From CAWJAP01 sp963834365 (GTDB lineage Bacteria > Acidobacteriota > Vicinamibacteria > Vicinamibacterales > Vicinamibacteraceae): 64,000 nt of DNA. A model generated the notes under the pieces. The model did not search any database. It had not been told where the DNA came from and worked only from the letters and a program-made list of their open reading frames with translations. Within the stretch, counting starts at the first letter, position 1, and each line of letters starts with the position of its first letter. A program made the position numbers and the translations under genes. The stretch covers positions 1-64,000 of the forward strand of contig CAWIBS010000044.1 in the NCBI GenBank assembly GCA_963834365.1, in the 5' to 3' direction. Shown one piece after another: positions 26,350 to 36,470 of the stretch.

Positions 26350-26775
26350 CTAGGTCAGAAACCGCGCGCGTTCTTCCGGCGTCGGGATGCGGCACGCGTC
26401 GCGGCGGCCGAACCACCGCAGACGATTCCGGGCCACGAATGCGTAGACAGGGTCGCGCAGCCGGGCCGGGCAGCCAGAGCAGCGCGCCGAACAACGACCA
26501 CGGGCAAGCCGAGCGTCCGGGCGATGCGGAGAGTGGCGGTGGACCGCATCCAGCATCCCTCCTCGTCGATGAACACGATGGTGCCCGGCGCAGGCGGAAG
26601 GTCGCAGCGGGCGAGCAGCCGGCGTCGCCACGTCGGTCTGCGACGGCGCGAAGCGGAGCACGCCGCGGCGGTCGTGCGCGAGCATGAACTGGACGGAGCG
26701 GTCGCAGAAATGGCAGAGGCCGTCGAAGATGACGATGCCGTGCGCGCCCGGCGCGACGTCGTCGAGGCGAGTCAT
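26350..26775 (-). CDS. DCC-family thiol-disulfide oxidoreductase-like protein (DUF393), frameshifted
   Basis: About 140 residues. The N-terminal IVIFDGLCHFCDRSVQFML carries the CxxC and the DGxCxxC signature that names the family, followed by LRFAPSQ. The C-terminal part (YAFVARNRLRWFGRRDACRIP) is typical as well. Between them the frame shifts at about 26475 and 26620. Function of the family is not settled; a thioredoxin-like redox role is assumed from the CxxC. It lies between truA and the ATP-grasp gene on the same strand with short gaps. Confidence 0.72.
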   Translation of the reverse strand: MTRLDDVAPGAHGIVIFDGLCHFCDRSVQFMLAHDRRGVLRFAPSQTDVATPAARPLRPSACAGHHRVHRRGGMLDAVHRHSPHRPDARLARGRCSARCSGCPARLRDPVYAFVARNRLRWFGRRDACRIPTPEERARFLT

Positions 26776-26805
26776 CGTGGCGGACCCGGCGGGCTGGACC
26801 TTCGA

Positions 26806-27583
26806 TCATCGGAGGGACACCGGCAGAGACGACGCGCCTGGCGTAGCGCGGTCGTAGCTGACCCACTCGAGGAACAGGCCCGCCGCCGGGGCGGTCAGCC
26901 GTGCCGGCAGGCGCGAGCGTTCGACGAGCAGCTTCGCGACGGCCTCGACCTCGAGATTCGCCGCGGCCGACCGCGACCAGGACCCCGACCATTCGCCGGA
27001 CCATCTTCCAGAGGAAATGCGAGCCGACGATGCGAACGAGCACGAGCGCGCCGTCTTCCTCGACGTCCACCCGGCTCACCTTCACCTTCGTCGACTTCTC
27101 GTCCTCGTCATCGTCGGTGAAGGACGCGAAGTCATGAAGCCCGGTCAGGAGGCCGGCCGCGGCGCGCATGCGCGCCAGGTCGAGCGGGTCGCGAACCCAC
27201 CAGACGTACGGCTTTGCGAAGGCCGTGCGCCGGCGTGCGATCTGATAGACGTAGGCTCGCGCCGTGGCGTCGTGGCGCGCGTGGAACTTGTGTGACGCGG
27301 TGTCGACGCGCAGCACGTTGATGTCGGCTGGCAGGGACTCGTTGAGGCGCGTGAGCAGGCTGGCGGGGGGGAGCCCGGTGGCGACGTCGAGGTGCGCGAC
27401 CTGGGCGAGCGCGTGCACGCCCGCATCCGTGCGGCCGGAGCCGTAGATCTCGAAGCGGTCGCGTCCGGTGACTTCGCGCACCGCGCGCCCGAGCTCGCCC
27501 TGGATCGTCCGGGCGTTGGCCTGCATCTGCCAGCCGCTGTAGCGCGTGCCGTTGTATTCGAGCGTGAGCTTGAACCTGGGCAT
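26806..27583 (-). CDS. truA: tRNA pseudouridine synthase A, frameshifted near C-terminus
   Basis: Makes pseudouridine 38-40 in the tRNA anticodon arm. The 3' half needs one frame change near 26955, after which the sequence ends LFLEWVSYDRAT...SLPVSLR at 26806. Conserved landmarks are EYNGTRYSGWQ at the start, the catalytic Asp in YGSGRTDAGVHALAQV, FHARHDATARAYVYQI, and FLWKMVRRMVGVLV near the end. Length of about 255 residues is normal. ATG at 27583 begins MPRFKLTLEYNG as in orthologues. Confidence 0.92.
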
Positions 27584-27653
27584 GGGTCAGTCGAGGATCG
27601 GCGCGCGCCGATCGGCCGCGCCTGCCCGAGGGCACGTCGCGGATAATGTGGCC

Positions 27654-29630
27654 ATGCTGAACCCGTCGGGTGACGAGCTGCGGGCGTGGTATCGCGCGCT
27701 GTTGTATCCGCGCCTCGTCGAAGAAAAGATGCTGCGCCTGCTGCGCCAGGGCAAGCTCTCGAAGTGGTTCTCGGGCATCGGGCAGGAGGCCATAGCGGTC
27801 GGGGTGACGCTCGCGCTGGGTCCTGACGACATTATCCTGCCGTTGCACCGCAACCTCGGCGTCTTCACCGGGCGCGGTCTCGACATGGATCGGCTGCTCC
27901 GGCAGCTGCTCGCCAAGGACGGCGGGTTCACCCGCGGCCGCGATCGGACCTTTCACTTCGGTGCGCTCGACCGCGGCATCGTCGGGATGATCAGCCACCT
28001 GGGCGCGATGCTGCCGGTGGCGGACGGCCTGGCGCTGGCGTTCCAGCTGCGGGGCGAGCGTCGCGTCGCCGTCGCGTTCTCGGGCGACGGCGGGACGAGC
28101 GAAGGCGACTTCCACGAGGCGCTCAACCTCGCGGCGGTGTGGAAGCTGCCAGTCGTCTTCGTCATCGAGAACAATCAGTACGGGCTGTCGACGCCCGTGT
28201 GCGAGCAGTATGCGTGTCGTGCGCTCGCCGATCGCGCCGTCGGCTACGGGATGCCGGGCGTCACGGCTGACGGCAACGATCTGCTCGCAGTCGTCTCGGC
28301 GGTTGGTGACGTGGCGGCGCGGGCGCGGAACGGGGAAGGGCCGACGCTGATCGAGTTCCAGACGTTCCGTATGCGCGGGCACGAGGAGGCCTCGGGGACC
28401 GACTACGTCCCGGCCGCGCTCTTCGACGAGTGGCGGGCGAAGGACCCGGTCCTGCGCTTCGAGCGCCTGCTCGACGAGCGCGGCGTCATCGGCGGCGCCG
28501 AGCGCGACGCGCTCCGTCAGGAGATGAAGGCGGAGATCGATCGCCTGGCGGACGCGGCGGTCGCGGCGCCCGATCCCGTGTCCACGCGCCGAGCGGGAGG
28601 TGGCGGACGTCCATGCGCCGCCGCGGCCGCTCGCGCGTCGTCCGCCGGCCGGGGCGACCCGTGAGCTGCGCTACCTCGACGCGATTACCGAAGGCCTGCG
28701 CGAGGCGATGGCGGCCGACGAGAAGGTGATCCTGATCGGCCAGGACATTGCCGAATACGGCGGCGCGTTCAAGGTCACCGACGGCCTCGTCGAGCAGTTC
28801 GGCAAGTCGCGCGTGCGCAACACGCCGATCATCGAGTCGGCGGCCCTCGGCGCGGCGCTGGGCCTCGCGCTCGAAGGCTTCCGGCCGATGGTCGAGATGC
28901 AGTTCGGCGACTTCATCTCCTGCGGCTTCAACCAGATCGTCAACAATCTCGCGAAGACGCACTATCGGTGGGGCGCCGGCGTGCCGGTCGTCATCCGCGT
29001 GCCGATCGGCGGCGGTACCGGCGCCGGGCCCGTTTCACTCGCAGAACGTCGAAGCCTGGTTCACGCAGGTCGCCGGGCTCAAAGTGGTGGCGCCGGCGAC
29101 GCCGGCCGACGCGAAGGGGCTGTTGCTCGCGGCGTTCGAGGACGGCAACCCCGTGTTGTTTCTCGAGCACAAGTTGCTGTATCGCTCGACCCGCGGCCCG
29201 GTTCAGGAAGGATGGCGCCGGTGCCGATCGGAGGCGGGCACATCGCGCGCGCCGGAACGCGACGCGACGATCGTGACCTACGGGGTCGGCGTGCCCTGGG
29301 CGCTCGAGGCGGCGTCGGCGCTGGCGGACGAGGGCCACGAGATCGAGGTCGATCGATCTGCGCAGCCTGTTGCCGTGGGACGTCGATCGCGTGCTTGAAT
29401 CGGTGAAGCGCACCGGCCGCGCGCTGGTGCTGCACGAGGCGCCGGTCGGCGGCGGGTTCGGCGGGGAAGTCGCGGCGACGATTGGCGCGCAGGCGTTCGA
29501 GTGGCTCGACGCGCCGGTCGCGCGGCTCGGCGCGCTGGATACACCGGTGCCGTTCAGCAAGACGCTCGAAGAGATGTTCTCGCCGCGGTCGCGGCTGCTG
29601 CCGGCCCTGCGGGAGTTGCTCGCGTATTAG
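27654..29630 (+). CDS. Fused E1 alpha/beta of a 2-oxoacid dehydrogenase, frameshifted
   Basis: A thiamine-diphosphate dehydrogenase (pyruvate or branched-chain 2-oxoacid type). Residues about 1-310 are the alpha part, with FSGDGGTSEGDFHEALNLAA and VIENNQYGLST (ThDP/Mg site) and RMRGHEEASGTDYV. After a linker rich in Pro/Ala (about 28590-28660) comes the beta part: TRELRYLDAITEGLREAM, LIGQDIAEYGGAFKVT, VEMQFGDFISCGFNQIVN, and the C-terminal VLHEAPVGGGFGGEVAA. Frame changes occur near 28590, 29025 and 29225-29350. The alpha and beta halves have no stop between them other than the frame change, so a single fused chain of about 655 residues is likely. No E2/E3 genes lie nearby. Confidence 0.82.
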
Positions 29631-29633
29631 CGT

Positions 29634-29726
29634 CGCCCAGTCGCCCAGTCGCCCAGTCGCCCAGCGCCAGTCGCCAGCCGCTCCAGCCGCTCCAGCCGCT
29701 CCATCCGCTCCAGCCGCTCCATCCAT
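29634..29726. repeat. Short-period tandem repeats, non-coding
   Basis: Four CGCCCAGT units (8 bp; about 29634-29665) lead into five GCTCCAGCC/GCTCCATCC units (9 bp; to 29725), ending two bases before the ATG of the ROK kinase. The ribosome-binding site of that gene is therefore made of repeat sequence, with no purine-rich stretch visible. Confidence 0.8.
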
Positions 29727-30690
29727 ATGTCCCATCGCATCGGCATCGATCTCGGCGGAACCAAGATCGAAGGCATCGTCATCGACGCGACGGGTCTGGC
29801 CCTCGCGCGGGCGCGTGTCGCGACGCCACGCGGCGACTACGACGGCACGCTTGCGGCCATCGCCGGGCTGGTGGCGAGGCTCGAGCGCGACGTGCAGGCG
29901 CCGTGCACCGTGGGCGTCGGGATGCCCGGCGCGGTCTCGCCCGCGACTGGCCTCATCAAGAACGCGAATTCGACCTGGCTGAACGGCCGCCCGTTCGACG
30001 CCGACCTGAGCACGCGCCTCGGCCGGCCCTTGCGCGTGGCCAACGATGCCGACTGCTTTGCGCTGTCGGAGGCCTCCGACGGCGCGGCGGCCGGCGCCGC
30101 GACGGTGTTCGGCGTCATCATCGGCACCGGGACCGGCGGGGGCGTCGTCGTGCGCCAGCAGTTGTGTTCGGGGCCGAACGCGATTGCCGGCGAGTGGGGA
30201 CACAACATGCTGCCCTGGCCGCGAGAGCACGAGTGGCCCGGCCCGGCCTGCTACTGCGGCCGGACCGGCTGCATCGAAACGTTCCTCTCGGGTCCGGGAT
30301 TCGAAGCGCGAGCACGCCCGGCGCACGGGCGAGGCGCTCTCGTCGCACGAGATTTGCACGTCGCGCCGCGGCGGGCGACCCGGAGGCCAGCGAGACGCTC
30401 GCGCGGTACGAGGATCGGCTGGCGCGCGGGCTCGCCAGCATCATCAACGTCCTCGACCCAGACGTCATCGTCCTGGGCGGCGGCATGTCGAACATCGACG
30501 CGGCTGTATCGAGCGTGTGCCGGCGCTGTGGAGCGACTGGGTGTTCTCGGATCGCGTCGACACGCGGCTGGTCCGCGCGGCGCACGGCGACTCGAGCGGG
30601 GTCAGGGGCGCCGCGTGGCTGTGGCCGGTGCAGCGCGTCGAGCAGGTCGCGACCGCCGGAACCCCCGGATCGATCCTGAGCGCGACCGAG
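29727..30690 (+). CDS. ROK-family sugar kinase, frameshifted
   Basis: Cytosolic hexose or N-acetylhexosamine kinase. N-terminal phosphate loop GIDLGGTKIEG, middle VGVGMPGAVSP and NDADCFALSEA, IIGTGTGGGVV, then the zinc/His motif GEWGHNMLPW with CYCGRTGCIETFLSGPG. The remainder (GLASIINVLDPDVIVLGGGMSNID and the C-terminal HGDSSGVRGAAWLW) lies in other frames, switching near 30310, 30370 and 30510. The end is uncertain, between about 30625 and 30700; it runs tail-to-tail into the glycosidase gene. Fructose, glucose, mannose and ManNAc/GlcNAc are all possible substrates. Confidence 0.8.
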
Positions 30691-32309
30691 GCCACTGAGC
30701 CTGCGCGTCACCGCGACGGTGCAGCGGCTCCGATACACGCCGTCTCCCGGTGGCGCGACGACCACGCGGTAGATCCCGGGCGGGACGCCGACGCGCCCGA
30801 AGAATCCGTTCCCATCGCTTGGCGGCGCCCCGATCGCGCGTGCGGCCGTCCTCGCTCTCGAGCGTGACCTCGGCGCCGTCGATCGCGTGATCACCGGAGA
30901 CGACGACGCCTTTCACGTGACCGCGATCCGGTGAGGCTTTCCAGGGCATCGTCGGCACCGGCACTCGCTGGGCGAAGACGGCGGGGTTCGACGTCGAAGG
31001 CTCGATCGGCTGTCCCGAGGTCGTGCGGCCCGTGGCGAGGCCCGCGGCGACATCGTCGAACGCGCGGTACGGCGTATCGCGCGAACCGGCGAACGGATTG
31101 TTGGTCACCGGAGCATTGTGCGCGCCGAGCGAGTAGAGGACGACGCCACGCAGTGGCGTGCCCAGCCGGCTCGAGTGCGCGACGCGCCTGGCGCACCGTC
31201 CCCTCGACCGAGTTGAGATACGCGCCGAGGCCGATGGCCGCGTGCCGGCCGTACTGATGGGTGCGCGTCCAGGCTACCCAGCCGTCGAAGCTCTCGGCGC
31301 CCGCCTGCGTGTGCTCCGCCCGATAAACCATCGGGACGACGAGATCCACGATGCCTTCCTCGGTCCAGGCGCGCCAGTCCTGGAACACGCGCCCGTGGGC
31401 GTCGCTCGCGGCCCACGCCCCCTCGTTTACCGGTGCGTCGCCGATGGCGACGACCGCCGCCGAGACGATCAGGCGAGGTTTGATCGCGAGGGCTTCGAGA
31501 TACAGCCGCCGGACGAGCGCAGTCACCTGGTCGCGCCGCCAGTCGTTCCACGCGGCATCGGCCGGTGCGGGCACGGAGCCGGCGGGAAGGTTGTACCGCC
31601 GGCGGAAGCGTTCGAGGCTGACGTCGTTGTAGCCGACACTCGCGCCGCTGCCCGCGTCCTGGCCGTTCTGGGCGATCTCCGGATAGTGGATTCGATCGAG
31701 GTGCAGACCGTCCAGCTCATACCGATCGACGAGGTGCATCAACACGTTCACCGTGTAGGCCGCGGCGTCGGGATGCCCGAAATCGATCCAGAAATCGCTC
31801 CCGAAGCGAAACCCGCCGAATGACGTGGAGGTGCCGTCCGGAACGAGCGTGCGAGTCAGCCAGTTGGTGCCGGCTTCATGAGGCCCGCCGGCTGTGAAGC
31901 CATGCAGGTTGAACACGTGGGTCGGGTTCGCGGGCAGCGTGCTCTGATTCCAGATCGCGCCGACGACGACGAACGCGTGGACCTCGAGCCGGGCGGCATG
32001 CGCGCGAGCGATGAGGTCGAGAAGCGGATCGAAGCCTTCGGCGATGGCGACGTTCTCCGGCAGCGGTTCGCGGGCGTCGAGATACCAGGCATCGCCGCGC
32101 CGCCGAACCTGGACGAAGAGCGAATTGGCGTGAGCCTCCTCGGCACGGGCGACGATCGACGCCGTGTCGTCGGGGGTGTTGAGGCGCGTGTTGAAGGTGT
32201 CAACCCAGAAGCCGCGGAGCTGTGAATCGGTCTGGGCTCGAGCGGCTGTGGGCCAGGCGACCGCCGACAGCCACAGCACGCAGGTCCACGCCAGCGCGCG
32301 TGCGCGCAT
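30602..32309 (-). CDS. Secreted GHL10-like glycoside hydrolase, frameshifted
   Basis: After the signal peptide (MRARALAWTCVLWLSAVAW...ARA) comes a TIM-barrel of the glycosyl-hydrolase-like 10 family (PF02638): LRGFWVDTFNTRL, LEVHAFVVVGAIWN, ELDGLHLDRIHYPE, PRLIVSAAVV and DLVVPMVYRAEH. After a frame change near 31175 the protein continues to an FAGSRDTPYRAFDD segment and ends in a carboxypeptidase-like beta-sandwich (GVVVSGDHAIDGAEVTLES, GIYRVVVAPPGDGVYRSRC) after another shift near 30840. The end is uncertain (30602-30700). ATG at 32309 gives the best signal peptide. Likely periplasmic or extracellular polysaccharide degradation. Confidence 0.75.
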
Positions 32310-32545
32310 ACCGCCTCGACGAGTGGGCGGTCGTCGGCAGACCTCGTTCGGTGGCCGTGTCATCGGCTCCGCGCCGATGGCGGTCACGGTCGAGGTGGAA
32401 TGTTGTGTCAACGGAATCCGGAGCAAGCGCCGATAGAAAAGTGTAATCGCGCAAGCGGGGCAGACTCAACGTCCGGCATCGGCCGAGATTCATCGACGCT
32501 CGGCACGACGGTTGTGGCACGATGCCAGGGACCGTACCGTTTCGC

Positions 32546-33985
32546 ATGAACTTCGTTTCCTTCAGCTTCCTCGCACTCTTCGTCATCGTCATGGCCGGCC
32601 GGTTGATCATTGGTCGGAAAAAGACGGAACCTGCCTACGTCGCCCTGCTGCTCGGTGCCAGCCTGGTCTTCTACGCGTGGCACATCCCGGCATTCCTGGC
32701 GATTCTGCTGGTCAGCTCGGGCGTGGACTACATCGCCGGCAGGCTGCTCGGTGGTTCCGAGCCGGGTGCCGTCCCCTGGGCGTCCAGCCCCGCGGCGAGG
32801 CGCAGCGTCCTCGTCATGTCCCTCGGGTTGAACCTGGGGTTGCTCGCCTTCTTCAAATACGCCGGATTCCTCGGCAGCAATGCGGTCGCCCTGTTCGGGA
32901 AGGCTGGCGAGCCATTCGCCGAATTTGCCGCGGGGATTCTCCTGCCGATGGGGATCAGCTTCTACACGTTCCAATCGATGAGCTACACGATTGACGTGTA
33001 TCGGGGCACGCTGGTCCCGGTTCGAGGCTTCGTGCCGTTCCTGCTCTTCATCGTGTTCTTTCCACAACTCGTGGCCGGGCCGATCGTCCGAGCCTCGGAG
33101 TTCCTGCCGCAGATGCCGCGGGTCCGGCGGCTTCATGCCCTCGCCGCTGGCGAGGGAGCGTTTCTCATCGTCTGCGGATATTTCCTGAAGGTCGTCTGTG
33201 CCGACAACCTCGGAACCTACGTGGACGCGCACTGGGAAGCCGGGTATGCCGATGGCGCCAACTCGGCGTTGCTGCTGGCCCTGGCGTTGATGTTCGCGGG
33301 GCAGATCTTCTGCGACTTCGCCGGCTACTCGAACATCGCGCGCGGCCTGGCGTACCTGCTCGGCTATCGCCTGCCCATCAACTTCAATGCCCCGTTCATC
33401 GCCGGTTCCTTCAAGAACTTCTGGGAGCGCTGGCACATCACGCTGTCGCGATGGCTGCGTGACTACCTGTACCTCCCGCTCGGGGGGAACAGACAGTCGC
33501 GGCTCTTCACCTACCGCAACCTGCTGCTCGTGATGGTGCTCGGCGGCCTCTGGCACGGAGCGGCCTGGACATTCGTCGTCTGGGGTGCGCTGCACGGTAC
33601 GGCGCTCGCGCTCGAGCGCGTCCTGGGGCTTCATCGCGATGATGGCGGCCGGCGTCCATGGCTGGTTCGCCTCGGGTGGTTCGTCCTGGTGCAGGCGATT
33701 GTCCTCCTGACGTGGATCGTCTTCCGCAGCGACACGCTCGAAGGCGCCTGGCAATTCGTGCGCAACCTGCTCGACGTCCGCATCGCCCCGCTGCCGACCT
33801 CGGCGCTCGCCGCGCTGCTGTTCCTGCTGCCCGTCGTCGTCATGCACGCGTTTGCATGGGCGGTCGAACGGGGTCTCTGCCGGCCGATGAACGTGCCGAG
33901 CCGGGCGATGCTCGCCGGCGTGATGCTCGCCGCCATCGCGACCTCCTACGGATCGACTGCTGCCTTCATCTACTTCCAGTTCTGA
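32546..33985 (+). CDS. MBOAT-family polysaccharide O-acyltransferase (AlgI-like)
   Basis: An integral membrane acyltransferase of about 479 residues with ten or so hydrophobic helices. Signature segments are ILLPMGISFYTFQSMSYTID, VFFPQLVAGPI, NFWERWHITLSRWLRDYLY, and the catalytic His in GGLWHGAAWT. AlgI/DltB relatives pass acyl groups (usually acetyl) across the membrane onto an exported polymer, using a periplasmic SGNH partner, which here is the next gene 18 bp downstream. Start at ATG 32546 (MNFVSFSF) matches the family better than the in-frame ATG at 32522. Intact. Confidence 0.9.
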   Translation: MNFVSFSFLALFVIVMAGRLIIGRKKTEPAYVALLLGASLVFYAWHIPAFLAILLVSSGVDYIAGRLLGGSEPGAVPWASSPAARRSVLVMSLGLNLGLLAFFKYAGFLGSNAVALFGKAGEPFAEFAAGILLPMGISFYTFQSMSYTIDVYRGTLVPVRGFVPFLLFIVFFPQLVAGPIVRASEFLPQMPRVRRLHALAAGEGAFLIVCGYFLKVVCADNLGTYVDAHWEAGYADGANSALLLALALMFAGQIFCDFAGYSNIARGLAYLLGYRLPINFNAPFIAGSFKNFWERWHITLSRWLRDYLYLPLGGNRQSRLFTYRNLLLVMVLGGLWHGAAWTFVVWGALHGTALALERVLGLHRDDGGRRPWLVRLGWFVLVQAIVLLTWIVFRSDTLEGAWQFVRNLLDVRIAPLPTSALAALLFLLPVVVMHAFAWAVERGLCRPMNVPSRAMLAGVMLAAIATSYGSTAAFIYFQF

Positions 33986-34003
33986 CGGTGCCAGGAGCCT
34001 TGC

Positions 34004-35052
34004 ATGACCACGAACCGGGACCGGGTGATGGAGACGGGAGCCTCTCGTGGCACGTGGAGAGGCTCCCGTCCCCGGCCACTCGGCGTCGTGCGTGGTGGCC
34101 CTTCCCGCTCGCGCTCGCGACGATGGCGATCGTGCTCGCGGGCATGGCGCTGGTCTGGCGAGTCACGGGCATGCCCGCGATGGACATCGCGACCGCGGAG
34201 GCGCCGGCGTCCGGGGCCACGACCTACCTGGCGCACGACCGCGGCGGACACGTCGATCACCACGTGCTGTTCCATGGGCTGGATCGCCGCGCGCGGCAGC
34301 GCATCACCGAAGCCGACGTCCTGTTCCTCGGCAATTCGCGGCTGATGTTCGGGCTGGATCAGCGGGAGCTCGTCAAGGCCTTCAGCCCTCTTGGCCTGCG
34401 CTACTACGTGCTCGGCTTCGGCCACGACGAGGGGCATACCTTCCCCAGGGCTATCATCGAGCGCTTCGGGCTCCGGCCGCGCCTCGTCGTCGCCAACGTC
34501 GACAACTTCTTCTCGGTCGATCGAAGCCCGTGGGCCGAGCGCGTGCTCGACGATGGGTGGTTCGACGCGATGAAGCTGCGGCTCGAGCACACGGCGGCGC
34601 ATGCCGTGCGCCGACGCCTTCACCGGATCGTGCCGCACTGGCCCGACGTCATCGCCAACCGGACCGAGTTCATCATCCACCGGTCGGCCGTGGACGGCAC
34701 CTGGGACGTCGGCACGCAGTTCGCGCAGAGCGGGCCCCTGCCGGTGGCGGGCGAGCCGCGGGAGTTGGTGCACATCGAACCGTCAGTCGTGGCGCGCGCG
34801 CAGGCCTTCAAGGCCGATCTCGACCGGCGGGGCACCAAACTCGTGCTGTGCCTCGTGCCGTCGCCCGACACGCCACGCGCGCGGGCGTTTGCGCTCGGCA
34901 AAGTCCTGGGGGTCCCGGTCGTCGCACCCGAGCCAGAAAACCCGCAGACGATCGACGGCTCGCATCTGACTGAAGAGAGCGCCGAAGCCTTCTCGGACAC
35001 GCTGCTGCAGGAGCTCGGGCCGCACCTGCAAGACGTCGCGTCCGGGCCCTAG
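34004..35052 (+). CDS. SGNH/AlgX-like membrane-anchored partner of the acyltransferase
   Basis: About 345 residues: a basic N-terminus, one membrane helix (FPLALATMAIVLAGMALVW), then a periplasmic SGNH-like domain with a block-I-like DVLFLGNSRLMFGLD (Ser), VANVDNFFSVD, and the C-terminal IDGSHLTEESAEAF (Asp/His). AlgJ/AlgX/DHHW-type proteins use these to transfer acetyl to the polymer outside. The ATG at 34004 and the downstream frame differ, so a frame change near 34060 is likely. Operonic with the MBOAT gene. Confidence 0.7.
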
Positions 35053-35231
35053 AGGCCCGGAGTTCACTTGTGTTGACGTAGTGTCCGGCTTCAGCCGGAC
35101 CGAGGGGTCAATGCACGCCGGACCTGAAGGTCCGGCCTACCGGTGAGGCCGCGGCAAGATCGGTAGGGCGGGGCTTCAGCCCCGCCGACGGGGACCGAAG
35201 ACCGCAAGACCGCAGACCGCAGACCGCAGAC
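35053..35231. repeat. Composite of three REP palindromes and a heptad array
   Basis: In order: GAGTTCACTTGTGTTGACGTAG leading into GTCCGGCTTCAGCCGGAC (about 35081-35098), the CGGACCTGAAGGTCCGG palindrome (about 35119-35135), GCGGGGCTTCAGCCCCGC (about 35168-35185), then ACCGAAG/ACCGCAG heptads up to 35231. It sits between two convergent genes and shows all intergenic repeat classes side by side. Confidence 0.85.
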
Positions 35232-36320
35232 CTACCCATGCGCCTTGGCGTGGCCGTCGGCCGGCACGGTGATGGTCAGCAGATAGCCGGGGAAGACGTC
35301 GCCGAACGCGTCGACGACCTGCGGGTCGAAGTGGCGCGCCGCGATCGCTCCGGATGACTTCCAGCGCCTGCTCGGGCAAGATGCCGCGCTGGTACGGGAC
35401 GATCGTGCGTCATCGCGTCGAAAGCGTCGGCGAGCGCGACGACCCGGCCGGCCAGCGGGAATGCCCTCTCCGATCCGGCCGTTCGGGTAGCCGCGTCCGT
35501 CCCAGCGCTCGTGGTGCGTGAAGGCAATCTCCTCCGCCATCCGCAGCAGCGGCACGCGGCTTCCCGACAGGATCCTCGCGCCCATGACCGCGTGGGTCTT
35601 GATGATGTCGAACTCGGCCGGGACGAGCCCGCCCGGCTTGAGCAGGATGGCATCGGGCACGCCGACTTTTCCGACGTCGTGAAGCGCCGCCGCCCGCTCG
35701 ATCGTCTTGGCATCGACTTCGGAGAGCCCGAGCGTCCGGGCCAGCAGACCCGCGAGCCCGCCGACTCGTCGCGTGTGCTCGCCGGTGTTGTCGTCCCGGT
35801 ACTCGGCGGCGCGCGCGAGCCGCTCGACGATCTCGAGATGCGTGCTGTGCAACGCCTCGGTCCGGTCGAAGACGGCCTGTTCGAGCTGCTGCTGCTCGCG
35901 TTCGAGCTGCGCGTAGAGCTGGCGCGTCACGAGCAGGTTGCGGATCCGCAGCAGCGCTTCGACGCTGTCGAACGGCTTGGCGAGGAAGTCGCGGGCGCCC
36001 ATCGCCAGCGCGCGCTGCTTGACCGTCGGCGCGTCGTCGGCGGTCACGATGAGGACCGGCAGGTAGCGTTCGGCGGCGAGCAGCGGGCGAATGGCCTGCA
36101 TCACCTCGAAGCCGTCCATGTGCGGCATATGGAGGTCGAGGATGATCAGGTCAGGCCGGACCTCGGCGAGCCGCGCGATCGTGTCGCGCGGATCGGTGAC
36201 GCCGCGCACGTGCTGACAGCCAGCGCTGCTCAGCAGCCGATCGAACATCCGCACGTTCCCCGGCTCGTCGTCGACGACGAGGATACGTGCGGCTCCAAGG
36301 ACATCCCCGAGGGCCATCAT
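35232..36320 (-). CDS. Response regulator with HD-GYP c-di-GMP phosphodiesterase domain, frameshifted
   Basis: The receiver domain (ILVVDDEPGNVRM, phospho-Asp in LIILDLHMPHMDG, Lys in DFLAKPFD) is followed by a coiled-coil linker (residues about 135-165) and an HD-GYP domain: GEHTRRVGGLAG, AALHDVGKVGVPDAILLKPG and TRRAE-like HHERWDGRGYPNG. All HD and GYP residues are present, so it probably degrades cyclic di-GMP on phosphorylation. Small frame changes occur near 35470, 35410 and 35350; the C-terminus (FDPQVVDAFGDVF) is back in frame. RpfG-type role in biofilm or motility is an inference. Confidence 0.87.
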   Translation of the reverse strand: MMALGDVLGAARILVVDDEPGNVRMFDRLLSSAGCQHVRGVTDPRDTIARLAEVRPDLIILDLHMPHMDGFEVMQAIRPLLAAERYLPVLIVTADDAPTVKQRALAMGARDFLAKPFDSVEALLRIRNLLVTRQLYAQLEREQQQLEQAVFDRTEALHSTHLEIVERLARAAEYRDDNTGEHTRRVGGLAGLLARTLGLSEVDAKTIERAAALHDVGKVGVPDAILLKPGGLVPAEFDIIKTHAVMGARILSGSRVPLLRMAEEIAFTHHERWDGRGYPNGRIGEGIPAGRPGRRARRRFRRDDARSSRTSAASCPSRRWKSSGAIAARHFDPQVVDAFGDVFPGYLLTITVPADGHAKAHG

Positions 36321-36470
36321 GAGGTCATAACGTGGTCTGGGGTGCGGCGATTATCACACGGGATCGCGCCAGCTCGACCTTGAGTCGCTGAATCCGGCGC
36401 GCCTCAGGCGCCCTGCTCGATTGCCGGTCGCCGCCGCAGCTAATAGAATCATCACTGATTCGAGAGGCTG

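Noticed and set aside
29727..30698. ROK gene reading through in its initial frame to 30698
   Set aside because: After about 30310 that frame becomes Arg-rich noise, while the true C-terminal motifs appear in the other frames; a frame change is the better explanation.
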